Origin: Sandaracinaceae bacterium
GTDB lineage: Bacteria > Myxococcota_A > Polyangia > Polyangiales > Sandaracinaceae
Direction: 5' to 3'
DNA length: 64,000 nucleotides
Assembly: GCA_020633195.1 (NCBI GenBank)
Contig: JACKEC010000029.1
Coordinates: 70,914 to 134,913 of the forward strand
In this document: piece after piece, positions 1 to 7,102 of the stretch
Position numbering within the stretch: the stretch's first letter is position 1
Layout of the letters: each line of letters opens with the position of its first letter
Position numbers and translations under genes: made by a program
The notes under the pieces: generated by a model
Told to the model about the DNA's origin: nothing
Databases searched by the model: none
What the model saw: only the letters and a program-made list of their open reading frames with translations

Positions 1-64
1 ACCAGCGAAGCGGGCGTCGAAGACGATCCCGCCCGGCACCACCGCTGCGCAGCGCCCGCGGCTC

Positions 65-194
65 GAATTTCGCGCAAAGGGCGCGAAAGGGGGCAAAGAG
101 GTTTTCTGTTGGACCGTCGCTGTTCGACGACCGGCCCGCGGCGCGCGCCCCCCCCTCTCACCTTGGCTCCCTTCGCGCTCTTCGCGCGAAATTC
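65..194. repeat. Imperfect inverted repeat in the left intergenic end
   Basis: No gene is supported in bases 1-292. This stretch holds two arms of about 37 bases, roughly 65-101 and 158-194, that are imperfect reverse complements of each other: both outer ends read GAATTTCGCGC when oriented outward-in. About 56 bases separate the arms. The upstream neighbour is cut off by the window, so the role (terminator region, decayed mobile repeat or chance GC-rich palindrome) cannot be decided. Confidence 0.45.
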
Positions 195-292
195 CCGGTG
201 CCGCGACGCATGGCGATTCGCGCTTGCCGGCCGTGACCCACGACCAGCGGGCGAGACGGTCGCGGTCGCGGAGGCGGCGCCCCTCCAAAGGC

Positions 293-1033
293 TCAATCGC
301 CCATGTCGGGGCGGTCGACGATGCCGAGGTGGTCCTCGATCACCCACTCGACGTAGCGGGCCTGCTCCTCCGACTCGAGGCCGCTCAGGAGCTGGAGGTC
401 GACGCGGTCGTCGGTCTCGGCGTGGACGGACCAGCGGGTGCTCTGGCCGCCGTTCTTCGTCCGCGACGTCTTGCGGCGCACGTAGAGCTGCCGGAGCGTG
501 TGGACCGGGAGCTCGCGGTTGCCCAGCCACGGGATCGGGCCGTGGCGGACGGTGAGGACGCCGCCGGTGATCGCGATCCGGGTCGTGTTCAGGAGGCCCG
601 CCAGGGTGCGGTAGGTGAGGCCGACACCGACCGCGACGTGCGCGATCGGGAACACGTAGAAGATCCACGGCGCGGGGCCGCTGGTGACGCCCGTGTACCA
701 GAACACGATGAACGCGTCCCAGGCGATGCAGAAGAAGAGCAAGAAGATGTGCTGGAACGAGAACCACCGACGCCGCAGGAGCAGATCGCCCGCGGGCGCC
801 TCGCGCGGCGCCGCCTCGCGGTAGCCGTCGGCGGGCGGCAGCGGCGGCTCGCCGCGCTCGATCCGGATGCCGCTCGGGAGGCCGGGGCGCCGCCGCGGAG
901 CCGCCTTCCCGCCCCGAACCTGGTCGGCGATGGAGAAGAGATCGTCGCAGGGGACGCAGCGCCCGACGAGCTGCTCCATGTTCACGTCCGAGGCCGCGAG
1001 GGGCGCGAGGCAGGTCGGGCAGGTCAGCTTCAT
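293..1033 (-). CDS. Zinc-ribbon, two-helix membrane protein, family unknown
   Basis: A 246-residue protein of unknown function. It starts with a zinc ribbon (CPTC near residue 5, CVPC near residue 29), followed by a Pro/Arg/Ala-rich segment and two hydrophobic helices in the middle (around WFSFQHIFLLFF and the following FPIAHVAVGVGL stretch). The C-terminal soluble part is probably beta-rich. I chose the internal ATG at 1033 because the zinc ribbon begins directly after it; a longer frame starts at 1057. It resembles the plus-strand gene at 5334-5981 in order and local motifs: zinc ribbon, LPS/GI segment, two helices, then an LNTT motif and a GPxxW motif. Function is not assignable; a membrane-anchored sensor or scaffold is possible. 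Confidence 0.75.
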   Translation of the reverse strand: MKLTCPTCLAPLAASDVNMEQLVGRCVPCDDLFSIADQVRGGKAAPRRRPGLPSGIRIERGEPPLPPADGYREAAPREAPAGDLLLRRRWFSFQHIFLLFFCIAWDAFIVFWYTGVTSGPAPWIFYVFPIAHVAVGVGLTYRTLAGLLNTTRIAITGGVLTVRHGPIPWLGNRELPVHTLRQLYVRRKTSRTKNGGQSTRWSVHAETDDRVDLQLLSGLESEEQARYVEWVIEDHLGIVDRPDMGD

Positions 1034-1154
1034 GGCCGCCGACAACCTACCATGCACCGTCGACGGATCCGCCCCTCCTCGGCCCCGCTCGTCGCAGCCC
1101 GAGTAGGCCCGAGCCGACGGATGACGTAAGGTCCGCGCGCTACTCGGAGGTTTC

Positions 1155-1649
1155 GTGAGCCAGCTCCCCCCTCAGCTCGAGTCCCTGCTCGTCGAGCACA
1201 TCGCGGTCCGCAAGCGGACCCACCTGAAGACGGCGATCTTCATGCCGCTCTTCTTCCTGCCCTTGGGGGCTCTGACCTTCTTCGTGCTCGACCCGCCCGA
1301 GCGAAACCTGTGGGTGATGTGCGTCGGCGCGGGCTTGCTCGGCTTGCTCTTCCTCATCCCGGCGCTCGGGGATCCGAAGCAGGCCAAGCCCCTGCAGCTC
1401 CTCCGGGAGCGCCGTCAGGACATCGTCTGGATGTACCCGCTCGTCGTGCGGAACAAGGCCACCTCGTGGATCCTGCTGCGCACGAGCGACGGCGGGGTGG
1501 TGCGCCTTCCGGCCAAGTTCGGATCCGAGGAGGCCCTGCTCGAGGCGCTCGCTGCCTTCGTGCCCAGCGCCACCGCCGGCTTCTCACCCGAGCTCGAGGC
1601 TCGGTACCGGAGCGATCCGAGCTCCCTGAGGCGCCCCGCCGCCCCCTGA
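1155..1649 (+). CDS. Small membrane protein, unknown
   Basis: A 164-residue protein with a GTG start. Two adjacent transmembrane helices lie at about residues 28-45 (FMPLFFLPLGALTFFVL) and 53-70 (VMCVGAGLLGLLFLIPAL), joined by a short loop. A soluble domain of about 90 residues follows, containing the YPLVVRNKATSWILLRTSDG segment, which looks beta-stranded. It is transcribed divergently from the zinc-ribbon membrane gene, with about 120 bases between the starts. I do not recognise the family. The upstream GGAGG a few bases before the GTG supports the start. Confidence 0.7.
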   Translation: MSQLPPQLESLLVEHIAVRKRTHLKTAIFMPLFFLPLGALTFFVLDPPERNLWVMCVGAGLLGLLFLIPALGDPKQAKPLQLLRERRQDIVWMYPLVVRNKATSWILLRTSDGGVVRLPAKFGSEEALLEALAAFVPSATAGFSPELEARYRSDPSSLRRPAAP

Positions 1650-1720
1650 CGGCGGAGTCACGCGGCGTCGGGTCTCGACGGACGCATGGGCGAGACCGGG
1701 GCGACCCTCGCTCCGGCGCG

Positions 1721-2851
1721 TCAGCGCCCGGCCGCGATCGACGCCACGCGGTGCTGCCGGAGCGCGGCGCCGGGCGCGCGGCGCGCGGGGGGCGCGGCGC
1801 GGGCTCCCTCGAGCGCGCGCTGGACCTCGGGCGCGCACGCGTCGCACGGGCCGGCCTCGTAGCCTCCGTCGCAGGTGGGCTGCGCCAGCCGCGCGCGCAG
1901 GCACGCCGCGACCGCCGGGGGCGGGGTGGCCGGGTCGGGTAGGTGCCGCGTGACGACGAGCACGATCACCTCGCGGTCGGCCTCGAGGGCCTCGACCCAG
2001 CGCTCGCCGGGCGGCTCCTCCTCCGCGACGTGCTCCTGGACCTCGGGGCGGAAGGGCCACGGGACCCCTCGGTAGGCCGCGCGCTCGGTGGTCGGCGGGG
2101 TCCGCTCGGGGAGCGCCGCCGCGAGCGCCTGCTCTAGCGTCGCGCCCCCGGCGACGCGCTCGACGACGTCGTCCGCGGCGGCGAGCATGGCCTCGCGTCG
2201 AAGCGAGTTGCGCGCGCCGCGCTCGGCGAGCTCGGGGACGACCTCCTCGTAGCTCAGCGTGCCCTCGCGCCGGCCCTCGACCCGGATGATGTGGAAGCCG
2301 AAGCGCGACGGCACGACCTCGGAGACCGCGCCGTCGGCGAGCGCGAACGCGGCGGCTTCGAACGCCTCGACCATCCGGCCGCGCGGGAAGAAGCCGAGGT
2401 CTCCGCCCTGCGCGGCGGACCCTGGGTCCTGGCTCTCGGCGGCGGCCACCGCGGCGAAGTCCTCACCGTCGAGGATCCTCCGGCGGACCTGCTCGGCCCG
2501 GATGCGCGCGGCCTGCGGCGGCTCGCCCGCGGTCGCTCGGATCAGGATGTGGCGCGCGTGGATCTGCGGCTCGAGGTCGGTCCAGCGCTGCCGGTTCGCG
2601 TCGAAGAGCGCGCGCAGCTCGTCGTCGTGCTCGGCGCGGTAGGCCGCGACGTCGGCGGGGGTCACCGCGCGCACGAACAGGCGCTCCGAGAGGCGCGTCA
2701 TCTGGACGTCGCGGCGCTCCGCCTCCGCGAGGTACGCGCGCTCCACGGCGCGCTCGGGGCTCTCGGCCTCGGCCGCCGTCGCCGGCGGCGCGGCCGGTCC
2801 GCCTCCGCACGCCGCGCAGAGCAGCGCGATCCATCCCACCGGCTTCCGCAT
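1721..2851 (-). CDS. Parvulin-type peptidyl-prolyl isomerase lipoprotein
   Basis: A 376-residue lipoprotein. The signal peptide ends in a lipobox with the modified Cys near residue 15 (LLCAAC). The central region, about residues 95-205, is a PpiC/parvulin rotamase domain: it has the ARHILI motif, the GGDLGFFPRGRM motif and the closing FGFHIIRVEGR strand, all diagnostic for the family. Such proteins catalyse proline cis-trans isomerisation and help fold exported proteins. The N-terminal helical part (residues 30-90) resembles SurA/PrsA-type chaperone arms. The C-terminal tail is unique, with several Cys (ACLRARLAQPTCDGG). It is not clearly in an operon. A second, smaller parvulin lipoprotein lies at 49942-50727. 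Confidence 0.88.
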   Translation of the reverse strand: MRKPVGWIALLCAACGGGPAAPPATAAEAESPERAVERAYLAEAERRDVQMTRLSERLFVRAVTPADVAAYRAEHDDELRALFDANRQRWTDLEPQIHARHILIRATAGEPPQAARIRAEQVRRRILDGEDFAAVAAAESQDPGSAAQGGDLGFFPRGRMVEAFEAAAFALADGAVSEVVPSRFGFHIIRVEGRREGTLSYEEVVPELAERGARNSLRREAMLAAADDVVERVAGGATLEQALAAALPERTPPTTERAAYRGVPWPFRPEVQEHVAEEEPPGERWVEALEADREVIVLVVTRHLPDPATPPPAVAACLRARLAQPTCDGGYEAGPCDACAPEVQRALEGARAAPPARRAPGAALRQHRVASIAAGR

Positions 2852-2893
2852 CGCGGCAGCGTCGCCAGCGGAGCGCGCGACCGCAAGGGCTCG

Positions 2894-3193
2894 CTACTCG
2901 AGGTGCGCGCGGATGTGCGTCCCCGCCTCGTCGAGCCAGCCCTTGCTCCGCGCGTAGTCGACCATTTTGCCGAAGCCGACCTCCCAGTCGTCGCCGACCC
3001 GTCCGCGCGCCCAGGCGCGGATCGATTCGACGGCGACGAACACGTGCTCGTCGTCGGCGGCCTTGCCGTCGGCCCCGAGCGCGGCGACGACCGCGGCGGC
3101 GTCGCCGCCCGTGGCCGCGACGTGGAACTGCGTGAAGACGTCGGGCTGCTCGAGGCTCACGCGGCCGGCGGCGCAATCGACGGTGATGATCAT
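2894..3193 (-). CDS. Small hypothetical protein
   Basis: A 99-residue soluble protein starting MIITVDCAAG. It has a short predicted beta-hairpin start, an Ala/Gly-rich middle and a C-terminal helical part (WEVGFGKMVDYARSKGWLDE). There is no signal peptide or membrane helix. It lies between the parvulin lipoprotein and the divergent alpha/beta hydrolase (start-to-start gap about 50 bases). Codon use matches its neighbours. The family is not recognised; the C-terminal pattern WLDE...IRAHLE is seen in small uncharacterised actinobacterial and myxobacterial proteins, but I cannot name one. Confidence 0.65.
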   Translation of the reverse strand: MIITVDCAAGRVSLEQPDVFTQFHVAATGGDAAAVVAALGADGKAADDEHVFVAVESIRAWARGRVGDDWEVGFGKMVDYARSKGWLDEAGTHIRAHLE

Positions 3194-3242
3194 CGCCCGA
3201 GCATACGACGCCGACCGCCCCCGCTCGTGCTAGGGCCCGTCC

Positions 3243-4100
3243 GTGGTCGTGACACTCGAGCTCCGAGGCGCCGACGGGCTCACGCTCGTGGCGGACGCGT
3301 TTGGCGAGCCCACCCACCCGACGGTGGTGCTCCTGCACGGCGGCGGGCAGACGCGGCACGCCTGGGGAGGCACGGCCGCCGCGCTCGCGGCCGACGGCTT
3401 CTACGCGCTCACCGTCGACCAACGCGGTCACGGCGACAGCGCGTGGGACCCGGCCGGCCGCTACGGCTTCGAGGCCTACGCCGACGACGCGCGCGCGCTC
3501 GCGGCGCAGCTCGACCGGCCGGTGATCGTGGGCGCGTCGCTCGGCGGCATCGCGGGCCTGCTCGCCGCGGGGGAGGCGCCGCGCGCGGAGCTCGGCGGGC
3601 TCGTCCTCGTCGACATCGCGCACCGCGCGCGGCCCGAGGGCGTCGCCCGCGTGATCGAGTTCATGCGCGAGCGCGCGCTCGACGGCTTCGGGAGCCTCGA
3701 GGAGGCGGCCGACTTCGTGGCCGCGTACCTGCCCCACCGCGAGCGCCCGAGCGACGTCTCCGGGCTCGAGAAGAACCTCCGCCGGGGCGAGGACGGCCGC
3801 TGGCGCTGGCACTGGGATCCCGCGTTCCTCCAGCGCGGACCCGACGGACCGATCGTGGCCGAGCGCCTCGCCGCGGCCGCGCGCTCGCTCTCGCTGCGCA
3901 CGCTCCTCGTCCGCGGCCGCGCGAGCGACGTCCTGTCCGAGGAGGGCGCCCGCGAGTTCCTCGCGCTCGTCCCGCACGCCGAGTACGTCGACGTCGCCGA
4001 CGCCGCGCACATGGTCGCCGGCGACCGCAACGACGCGTTCACCGCCGCGGTGTCGCGGTTCCTTCGCGCTCAGGAGGGCGCCGAACAGGCGCCCTCCTGA
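3243..4100 (+). CDS. Alpha/beta hydrolase
   Basis: A 285-residue cytoplasmic alpha/beta-hydrolase-fold enzyme with a GTG start. The oxyanion-hole motif LLHGGGQTRHAW lies near residue 30, DQRGHGDS near residue 60, and the nucleophile elbow GASLGG near residue 98 carries the catalytic Ser. The acid is expected in the LLVRGRASDVLSEE strand (Asp near residue 223), and the catalytic His in the DAAHMVAGD motif near residue 258. The set fits the peroxidase/esterase/epoxide-hydrolase-like branch; the substrate cannot be told. Its last codons form the left arm of a 15-bp hairpin that spans the stop codon, followed by hexamer repeats. Confidence 0.9.
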   Translation: MVVTLELRGADGLTLVADAFGEPTHPTVVLLHGGGQTRHAWGGTAAALAADGFYALTVDQRGHGDSAWDPAGRYGFEAYADDARALAAQLDRPVIVGASLGGIAGLLAAGEAPRAELGGLVLVDIAHRARPEGVARVIEFMRERALDGFGSLEEAADFVAAYLPHRERPSDVSGLEKNLRRGEDGRWRWHWDPAFLQRGPDGPIVAERLAAAARSLSLRTLLVRGRASDVLSEEGAREFLALVPHAEYVDVADAAHMVAGDRNDAFTAAVSRFLRAQEGAEQAPS

Positions 4101-4102
4101 GC
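4068..4102 (+). terminator. Stop-codon-overlapping hairpin of the alpha/beta hydrolase
   Basis: A perfect 15-bp stem (4068-4082 paired with 4088-4102) with loop GAACA. The right arm contains the TGA stop at 4098-4100. No T-tract follows; instead five copies of GCCCGT begin at 4101. The strength of the stem and its place at a convergent gene pair suggest an intrinsic-like terminator or 3'-end stabiliser. Confidence 0.75.
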
Positions 4103-4130
4103 CCGTGCCCGTGCCCGTGCCCGTGCCCGT
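4101..4130 (+). repeat. Hexamer tract (GCCCGT)5
   Basis: Five exact tandem copies of GCCCGT directly after the hydrolase stop hairpin. Read in register this is GTGCCC repeated, the same unit that follows the hairpins of the genes ending at 4272, 6102 and 15417 on their own coding strands. Confidence 0.9.
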
Positions 4131-4202
4131 GCGTGACAACGCGCTCCGCGGCGAGCCGTCCGAAGAGCTGCGCGAGGTGGGCGCGCGCCGGTCGACCCTT
4201 TC

Positions 4203-4273
4203 GGGCACGGGCAGGGGCACGGGCATGCGCGCTTCGCGCGCGGCACGGAAGGAGGCTGCTTTCGCAGCCTCCT
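4203..4273 (-). terminator. Stop hairpin plus hexamer element of the M23 gene
   Basis: On the minus strand the element reads: TAG stop inside a 10-bp stem (4250-4259 with 4264-4273, GAAA loop), a spacer, a second hairpin of GCGCGC arms with a three-base loop (4227-4241), then four units of GTGCCC-like hexamers (to 4203). The 49 bases 4203-4251 are identical to 15347-15395 at another gene end, which shows a copied element rather than chance. Confidence 0.8.
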
Positions 4274-5234
4274 AAGGGCAGTTCTCCGAGGTCACCGTCT
4301 GCCCCGACGTGGGCACGCCGACCTCGATGAACGAGAGCGGGATCGTCTGGCAGTAGATCTCCGTCGGGCAGTCGCCGCGCAGCTCCATGTGCAGGTGCGG
4401 TCCGGTCGAGTAGCCGGTGGTCCCCGAGTACCCGACCACGTCGCCGCGGCGGACGGTGTCGCCGACGGAGAGGCTCGAGTCGTTCAGGTGCTTGTAGGCG
4501 CTCGTGTTGCCGTCGGCGTGCTGGAGCACGACGTAGTTGGCGTAGGGACCGCACGTGGAGTCGCCGCCGTCGTAGCAAGCGTCGCCGGGCCGGGTCGCGG
4601 TGCGGACGAGGGTGACGACGCCGCTCTGGATCGCGTGGATCGGCGTGTTCAGGCCGACGCCGAAGTCGAACGCGTACTGCGTGCGGCCGGTGTGGCTCGT
4701 CGTGCCGCCGTTGCCCTGGGTCACGCGGACGCTCGAGCCGCACGCGAACGGGAGGTAGTAGCCGTCCTCGACGACGGGGATCTCGTCGGTCGTGCACTCG
4801 GCGAAGCCCGAGAAGATGAAGCCGTCGCCGCGCGGGGAGACGATCTCGTACCAGAGGTCGACGCCGCCGATGACCTCGCCCGAGACCATCCCGACGACCT
4901 CGACGATGAACCCGCTCGGCAGCGAGCCCACCGGCGTCATCGACGTGTCGGGCCCGGGGCGGATGTTGAGGGTCTCCCCGGCCGCGGTGGTGACGCGCAC
5001 CCGCGGGCACGCGGGCGGCGGCGGGCCGGCGTCCATCGGCCCGGGGCCCGCGTCCATCGGCACGGCGCCGCCGTCCTCGTCGAGCCCCGCGTCGAGCGCG
5101 CCCGGTCCCCCGTCGTGACCCGGGCTCGCGTCGGCGCCCGGCCGTGCCATCGTGCCCCCGTCGCAGCCGGCGACGAGCGCGCTCAGCGCGAGACCCACGA
5201 GCAGTCCAGGGGCGGCAAACGACGGCGCCTTCAC
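4272..5234 (-). CDS. M23-family peptidase lipoprotein with SH3-like domain
   Basis: About 320 residues from the GTG at 5234; the frame is open to an ATG at 5306, but starting at 5234 puts a normal signal peptide and lipobox (ALVAGC, Cys about residue 24) at the N-terminus. An Asp/Ala/Gly/Pro-rich spacer follows, then an SH3b-like domain (GETLNIRPGPDTSM...). The C-terminal half is an M23/LytM-type fold: the HTGRTQYAFDFG motif carries the first zinc ligands (His, Asp) and GPHLHMEL carries the HxH pair. Members cut peptidoglycan cross-links or act as inactive activators; the metal ligands look complete here. Extra Cys residues in the C-terminal domain suggest disulfides outside the cytoplasm. 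Confidence 0.88.
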   Translation of the reverse strand: MKAPSFAAPGLLVGLALSALVAGCDGGTMARPGADASPGHDGGPGALDAGLDEDGGAVPMDAGPGPMDAGPPPPACPRVRVTTAAGETLNIRPGPDTSMTPVGSLPSGFIVEVVGMVSGEVIGGVDLWYEIVSPRGDGFIFSGFAECTTDEIPVVEDGYYLPFACGSSVRVTQGNGGTTSHTGRTQYAFDFGVGLNTPIHAIQSGVVTLVRTATRPGDACYDGGDSTCGPYANYVVLQHADGNTSAYKHLNDSSLSVGDTVRRGDVVGYSGTTGYSTGPHLHMELRGDCPTEIYCQTIPLSFIEVGVPTSGQTVTSENCP

Positions 5235-5301
5235 GCCCACAGCATCGCGCACATCGGGCGCCGCCGAAAGTCGATCGTCCGGCGACCGGTTTCGAGAATC
5301 C

Positions 5302-5315
5302 CCCACCTTGGTGGG
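5302..5315. promoter_or_regulatory. Operator-like palindrome CCCACC-TT-GGTGGG
   Basis: A 6-2-6 inverted repeat in the roughly 100-base divergent intergenic region between the M23 gene and the zinc-ribbon gene, about 18 bases before the ATG at 5334. Its position would suit a repressor site or a translational hairpin. No matching second copy was found nearby. Confidence 0.3.
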
Positions 5316-5333
5316 CGTTGCACTCCGTCACCG

Positions 5334-5981
5334 ATGACCACCACCTGCCCCCGCTGCTCCACCCCGGTCTCGATGCCCACCGGGGGAGGCGCTCCGTTCT
5401 GTGCGCCGTGCGGGGTGTTCCTCGACGTCCCCCGTGGGGTGACGCCGGAGCTCCCGATCGATCTCGCGTCGCACGGGATCGAGCTCGTCGAGCAGCGAGG
5501 CGTGGCGGGGTACCGCGAGGGCCACGGCACGACGAGCCGCTTCACGGTCTCCTGGGCTCGCCCGAGGATGCTCGTCGAAGCGGTGGTCCTGACCGTCGTG
5601 TTCGTCGGGTTCCTCGTGTACGCGTCGCGGGCGACGGACCTCGGCCTCTTCTTCGGCTGGTTCGTGTTCGTGTGGGCCAACGGCCTCGGGAGCCTCGCGC
5701 GGGCCGCGCTGAACACGACGACCGTCACCGTCGACCGAGATGAGGTCGACGCGCGGACCGGGCCGCTGGCGTGGCGCCGGCACGCTCGCGTCGCGCGCGC
5801 GCAGATCCAGGGGGTCGTCGTGCGGCCGCCGCGCTTCTTCGGCCTCCGCGAGGGCCGCCGCCCCCAGCGGCTGCGGGTCGTGCTCCAGACGACCGACGGC
5901 GACGTGACGGTCGGGCCGCCGTGCTCGCCAGAGAAGGCCGAGGCGCTCGCCGGGGCGTTGCGCGCTGCGCTGGCCAAGTAG
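5334..5981 (+). CDS. Zinc-ribbon, two-helix membrane protein, family unknown
   Basis: A 215-residue protein. The ATG at 5334 directly precedes the zinc ribbon (CPRC at residues 5-8, CAPC near residue 24). An LPIDLASHGIEL segment follows, then two hydrophobic helices (MLVEAVVLTVVFVGFLVY and LGLFFGWFVFVWANGLG) and a C-terminal soluble domain with LNTTTVTVD and TGPLAWRRH motifs. Order and motifs match the gene at 293-1033, so the two are probably paralogues. It is transcribed divergently from the M23 lipoprotein. The role is unknown. A 7-bp hairpin starts immediately after its TAG stop. Confidence 0.78.
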   Translation: MTTTCPRCSTPVSMPTGGGAPFCAPCGVFLDVPRGVTPELPIDLASHGIELVEQRGVAGYREGHGTTSRFTVSWARPRMLVEAVVLTVVFVGFLVYASRATDLGLFFGWFVFVWANGLGSLARAALNTTTVTVDRDEVDARTGPLAWRRHARVARAQIQGVVVRPPRFFGLREGRRPQRLRVVLQTTDGDVTVGPPCSPEKAEALAGALRAALAK

Positions 5982-5999
5982 GCAGCGGGGCGCCGCTGC
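5982..5999 (+). terminator. Hairpin right after the stop of the zinc-ribbon gene
   Basis: A perfect stem GCAGCGG/CCGCTGC (5982-5988 with 5993-5999, loop GGCG) beginning one base after the TAG stop. It has no T-tract, but its position fits a transcription end between converging genes. Confidence 0.5.
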
Positions 6000-6026
6000 G
6001 CGAGATCACGGGCAACGGGGACGGTC

Positions 6027-6068
6027 GGGCACGGGCACGGGCACGGGCACGGGCACGGGCACGGGCAC
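6027..6068 (-). repeat. Hexamer tract (GGGCAC)7
   Basis: Seven exact tandem copies of GGGCAC, the longest tract of this unit in the window. On the minus strand it reads GTGCCC repeated, downstream of the hairpin that spans the stop of the 6102-7100 gene. Confidence 0.92.
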
Positions 6069-6072
6069 GGGG

Positions 6073-6109
6073 TCGCATGGCAGGCTGCTTTCAGCAGCTT
6101 GCTATGCGA
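6073..6109 (-). terminator. Stop-overlapping hairpin of the 6102-7100 gene
   Basis: Seventeen-base arms 6073-6089 and 6093-6109 pair around a three-base loop, with two non-Watson-Crick positions. The TAG stop of the minus-strand gene (6102-6104) is inside one arm. The hexamer tract follows on the downstream side, as at the other three elements. Confidence 0.7.
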
Positions 6110-7100
6110 GCCGGAAGGTCTCGCGGAGGATGTCCACGGCGCGCTGCATCGACGCCCACCCGAGGGCGTCGACGCGCGCGGGGACGCCGGCGAGGCCGAT
6201 CAGCACGGTCGCGCCGCGCCCCTGCGCGACGTGGACCGACACGTCCGCCATCGTGTCGCGCAGGGTGGTGCGGCCGCGACGCGCCCAGGCGGTCTCGAGG
6301 CCGCCGAAGGGCGTGCCCGGCTCGATGTCGGCCCAGCTCACCGGGGCGCCGAGCGACTCGGCGTGGCGCTCGATGACCGCCTCCGGCGAGGTCTCGCCGC
6401 GCTCCGAGACGATCGAGATGCGACCGAGGAGGTGACCGCCGACGATCTGCCAGAGGTTCGCGACGAAGGGCCCGTCGCTCCCGTCGCTCACCTCCTCGAG
6501 CTGCCACGACTCCGGATAGAAGCAGAGGATGTCGTTGGGCGTCTTGCGCGCGAGCTGGCTCAGCTGCTCGTAGTAGTCCCAGGGGGTCGGGTTCAGGAGC
6601 CGGAAGCTCGCGAGCATCGTCGAGAGCTGGTCCGCGACGTCCGGGTAGGTCGCCTCCGACGCGCGCGCCTCGAGCACGTAGAGCCGGCCGCCCCGCGCGC
6701 CGCCGTCCTTCACCGTCCACCAGCGCGTGAGGTACGCCTCGTCGGCGACGTCGCGCGTCAACACGTCGAGCAGGTCTCCACCGTCGCTCGGGACCCGCCG
6801 CGAGTCCACGACGTCTCGATCCGAGAGGAGCGCCGTCAGCACGTCCGCCGGCGCGATCTCGCGGCGCAGGAACAGGCCGGTGATCTCGAGCTCGGCGAGC
6901 GGGTCGTCGACGGTCTTGAAGAGCGCCACGCGGACCGGCGAGTCCTCGCCGCTCGGCACGTTGGGCGGCAGGTCGACGGGCCGGAACCGCTCCGGGAGCA
7001 GCAGCTCGTAGTGACCGACGGGGTCGGCGCCCCGTTTGTCGGTCGCCTTGAACGAGCGTTCTGCGACGCGCGGATCGATGGTGAGCTCGGGCAAGGTCAT
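6102..7100 (-). CDS. T6SS-tip-associated protein, unknown (DcrB/Eag-like fold possible)
   Basis: A 332-residue soluble protein with no signal peptide or membrane helix. It begins two bases after the PAAR gene stop and is third in the vgrG-PAAR-unknown unit, so it is probably cotranslated with them. The sequence seems to contain two similar alpha/beta halves: an LPERFRPVDLPP segment near residue 35 and a YPESWQLEEVSDGSDG segment near residue 200, each followed by a strand-rich stretch and a C-terminal helix (ASFRLL..., ETFRLA). Such doubled 'P-x-W' starts recall the DcrB/DUF1795 fold used by Eag effector chaperones. This is inference from pattern and place; an adaptor or immunity protein is equally possible. 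Confidence 0.75.
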   Translation of the reverse strand: MTLPELTIDPRVAERSFKATDKRGADPVGHYELLLPERFRPVDLPPNVPSGEDSPVRVALFKTVDDPLAELEITGLFLRREIAPADVLTALLSDRDVVDSRRVPSDGGDLLDVLTRDVADEAYLTRWWTVKDGGARGGRLYVLEARASEATYPDVADQLSTMLASFRLLNPTPWDYYEQLSQLARKTPNDILCFYPESWQLEEVSDGSDGPFVANLWQIVGGHLLGRISIVSERGETSPEAVIERHAESLGAPVSWADIEPGTPFGGLETAWARRGRTTLRDTMADVSVHVAQGRGATVLIGLAGVPARVDALGWASMQRAVDILRETFRLA

Positions 7101-7102
7101 GG

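Noticed and set aside
6027..6068. Hexamer tract as a CRISPR or origin iteron set
   Set aside because: The units are contiguous six-base repeats with no spacers and no replication genes nearby; they are tied to gene ends instead.
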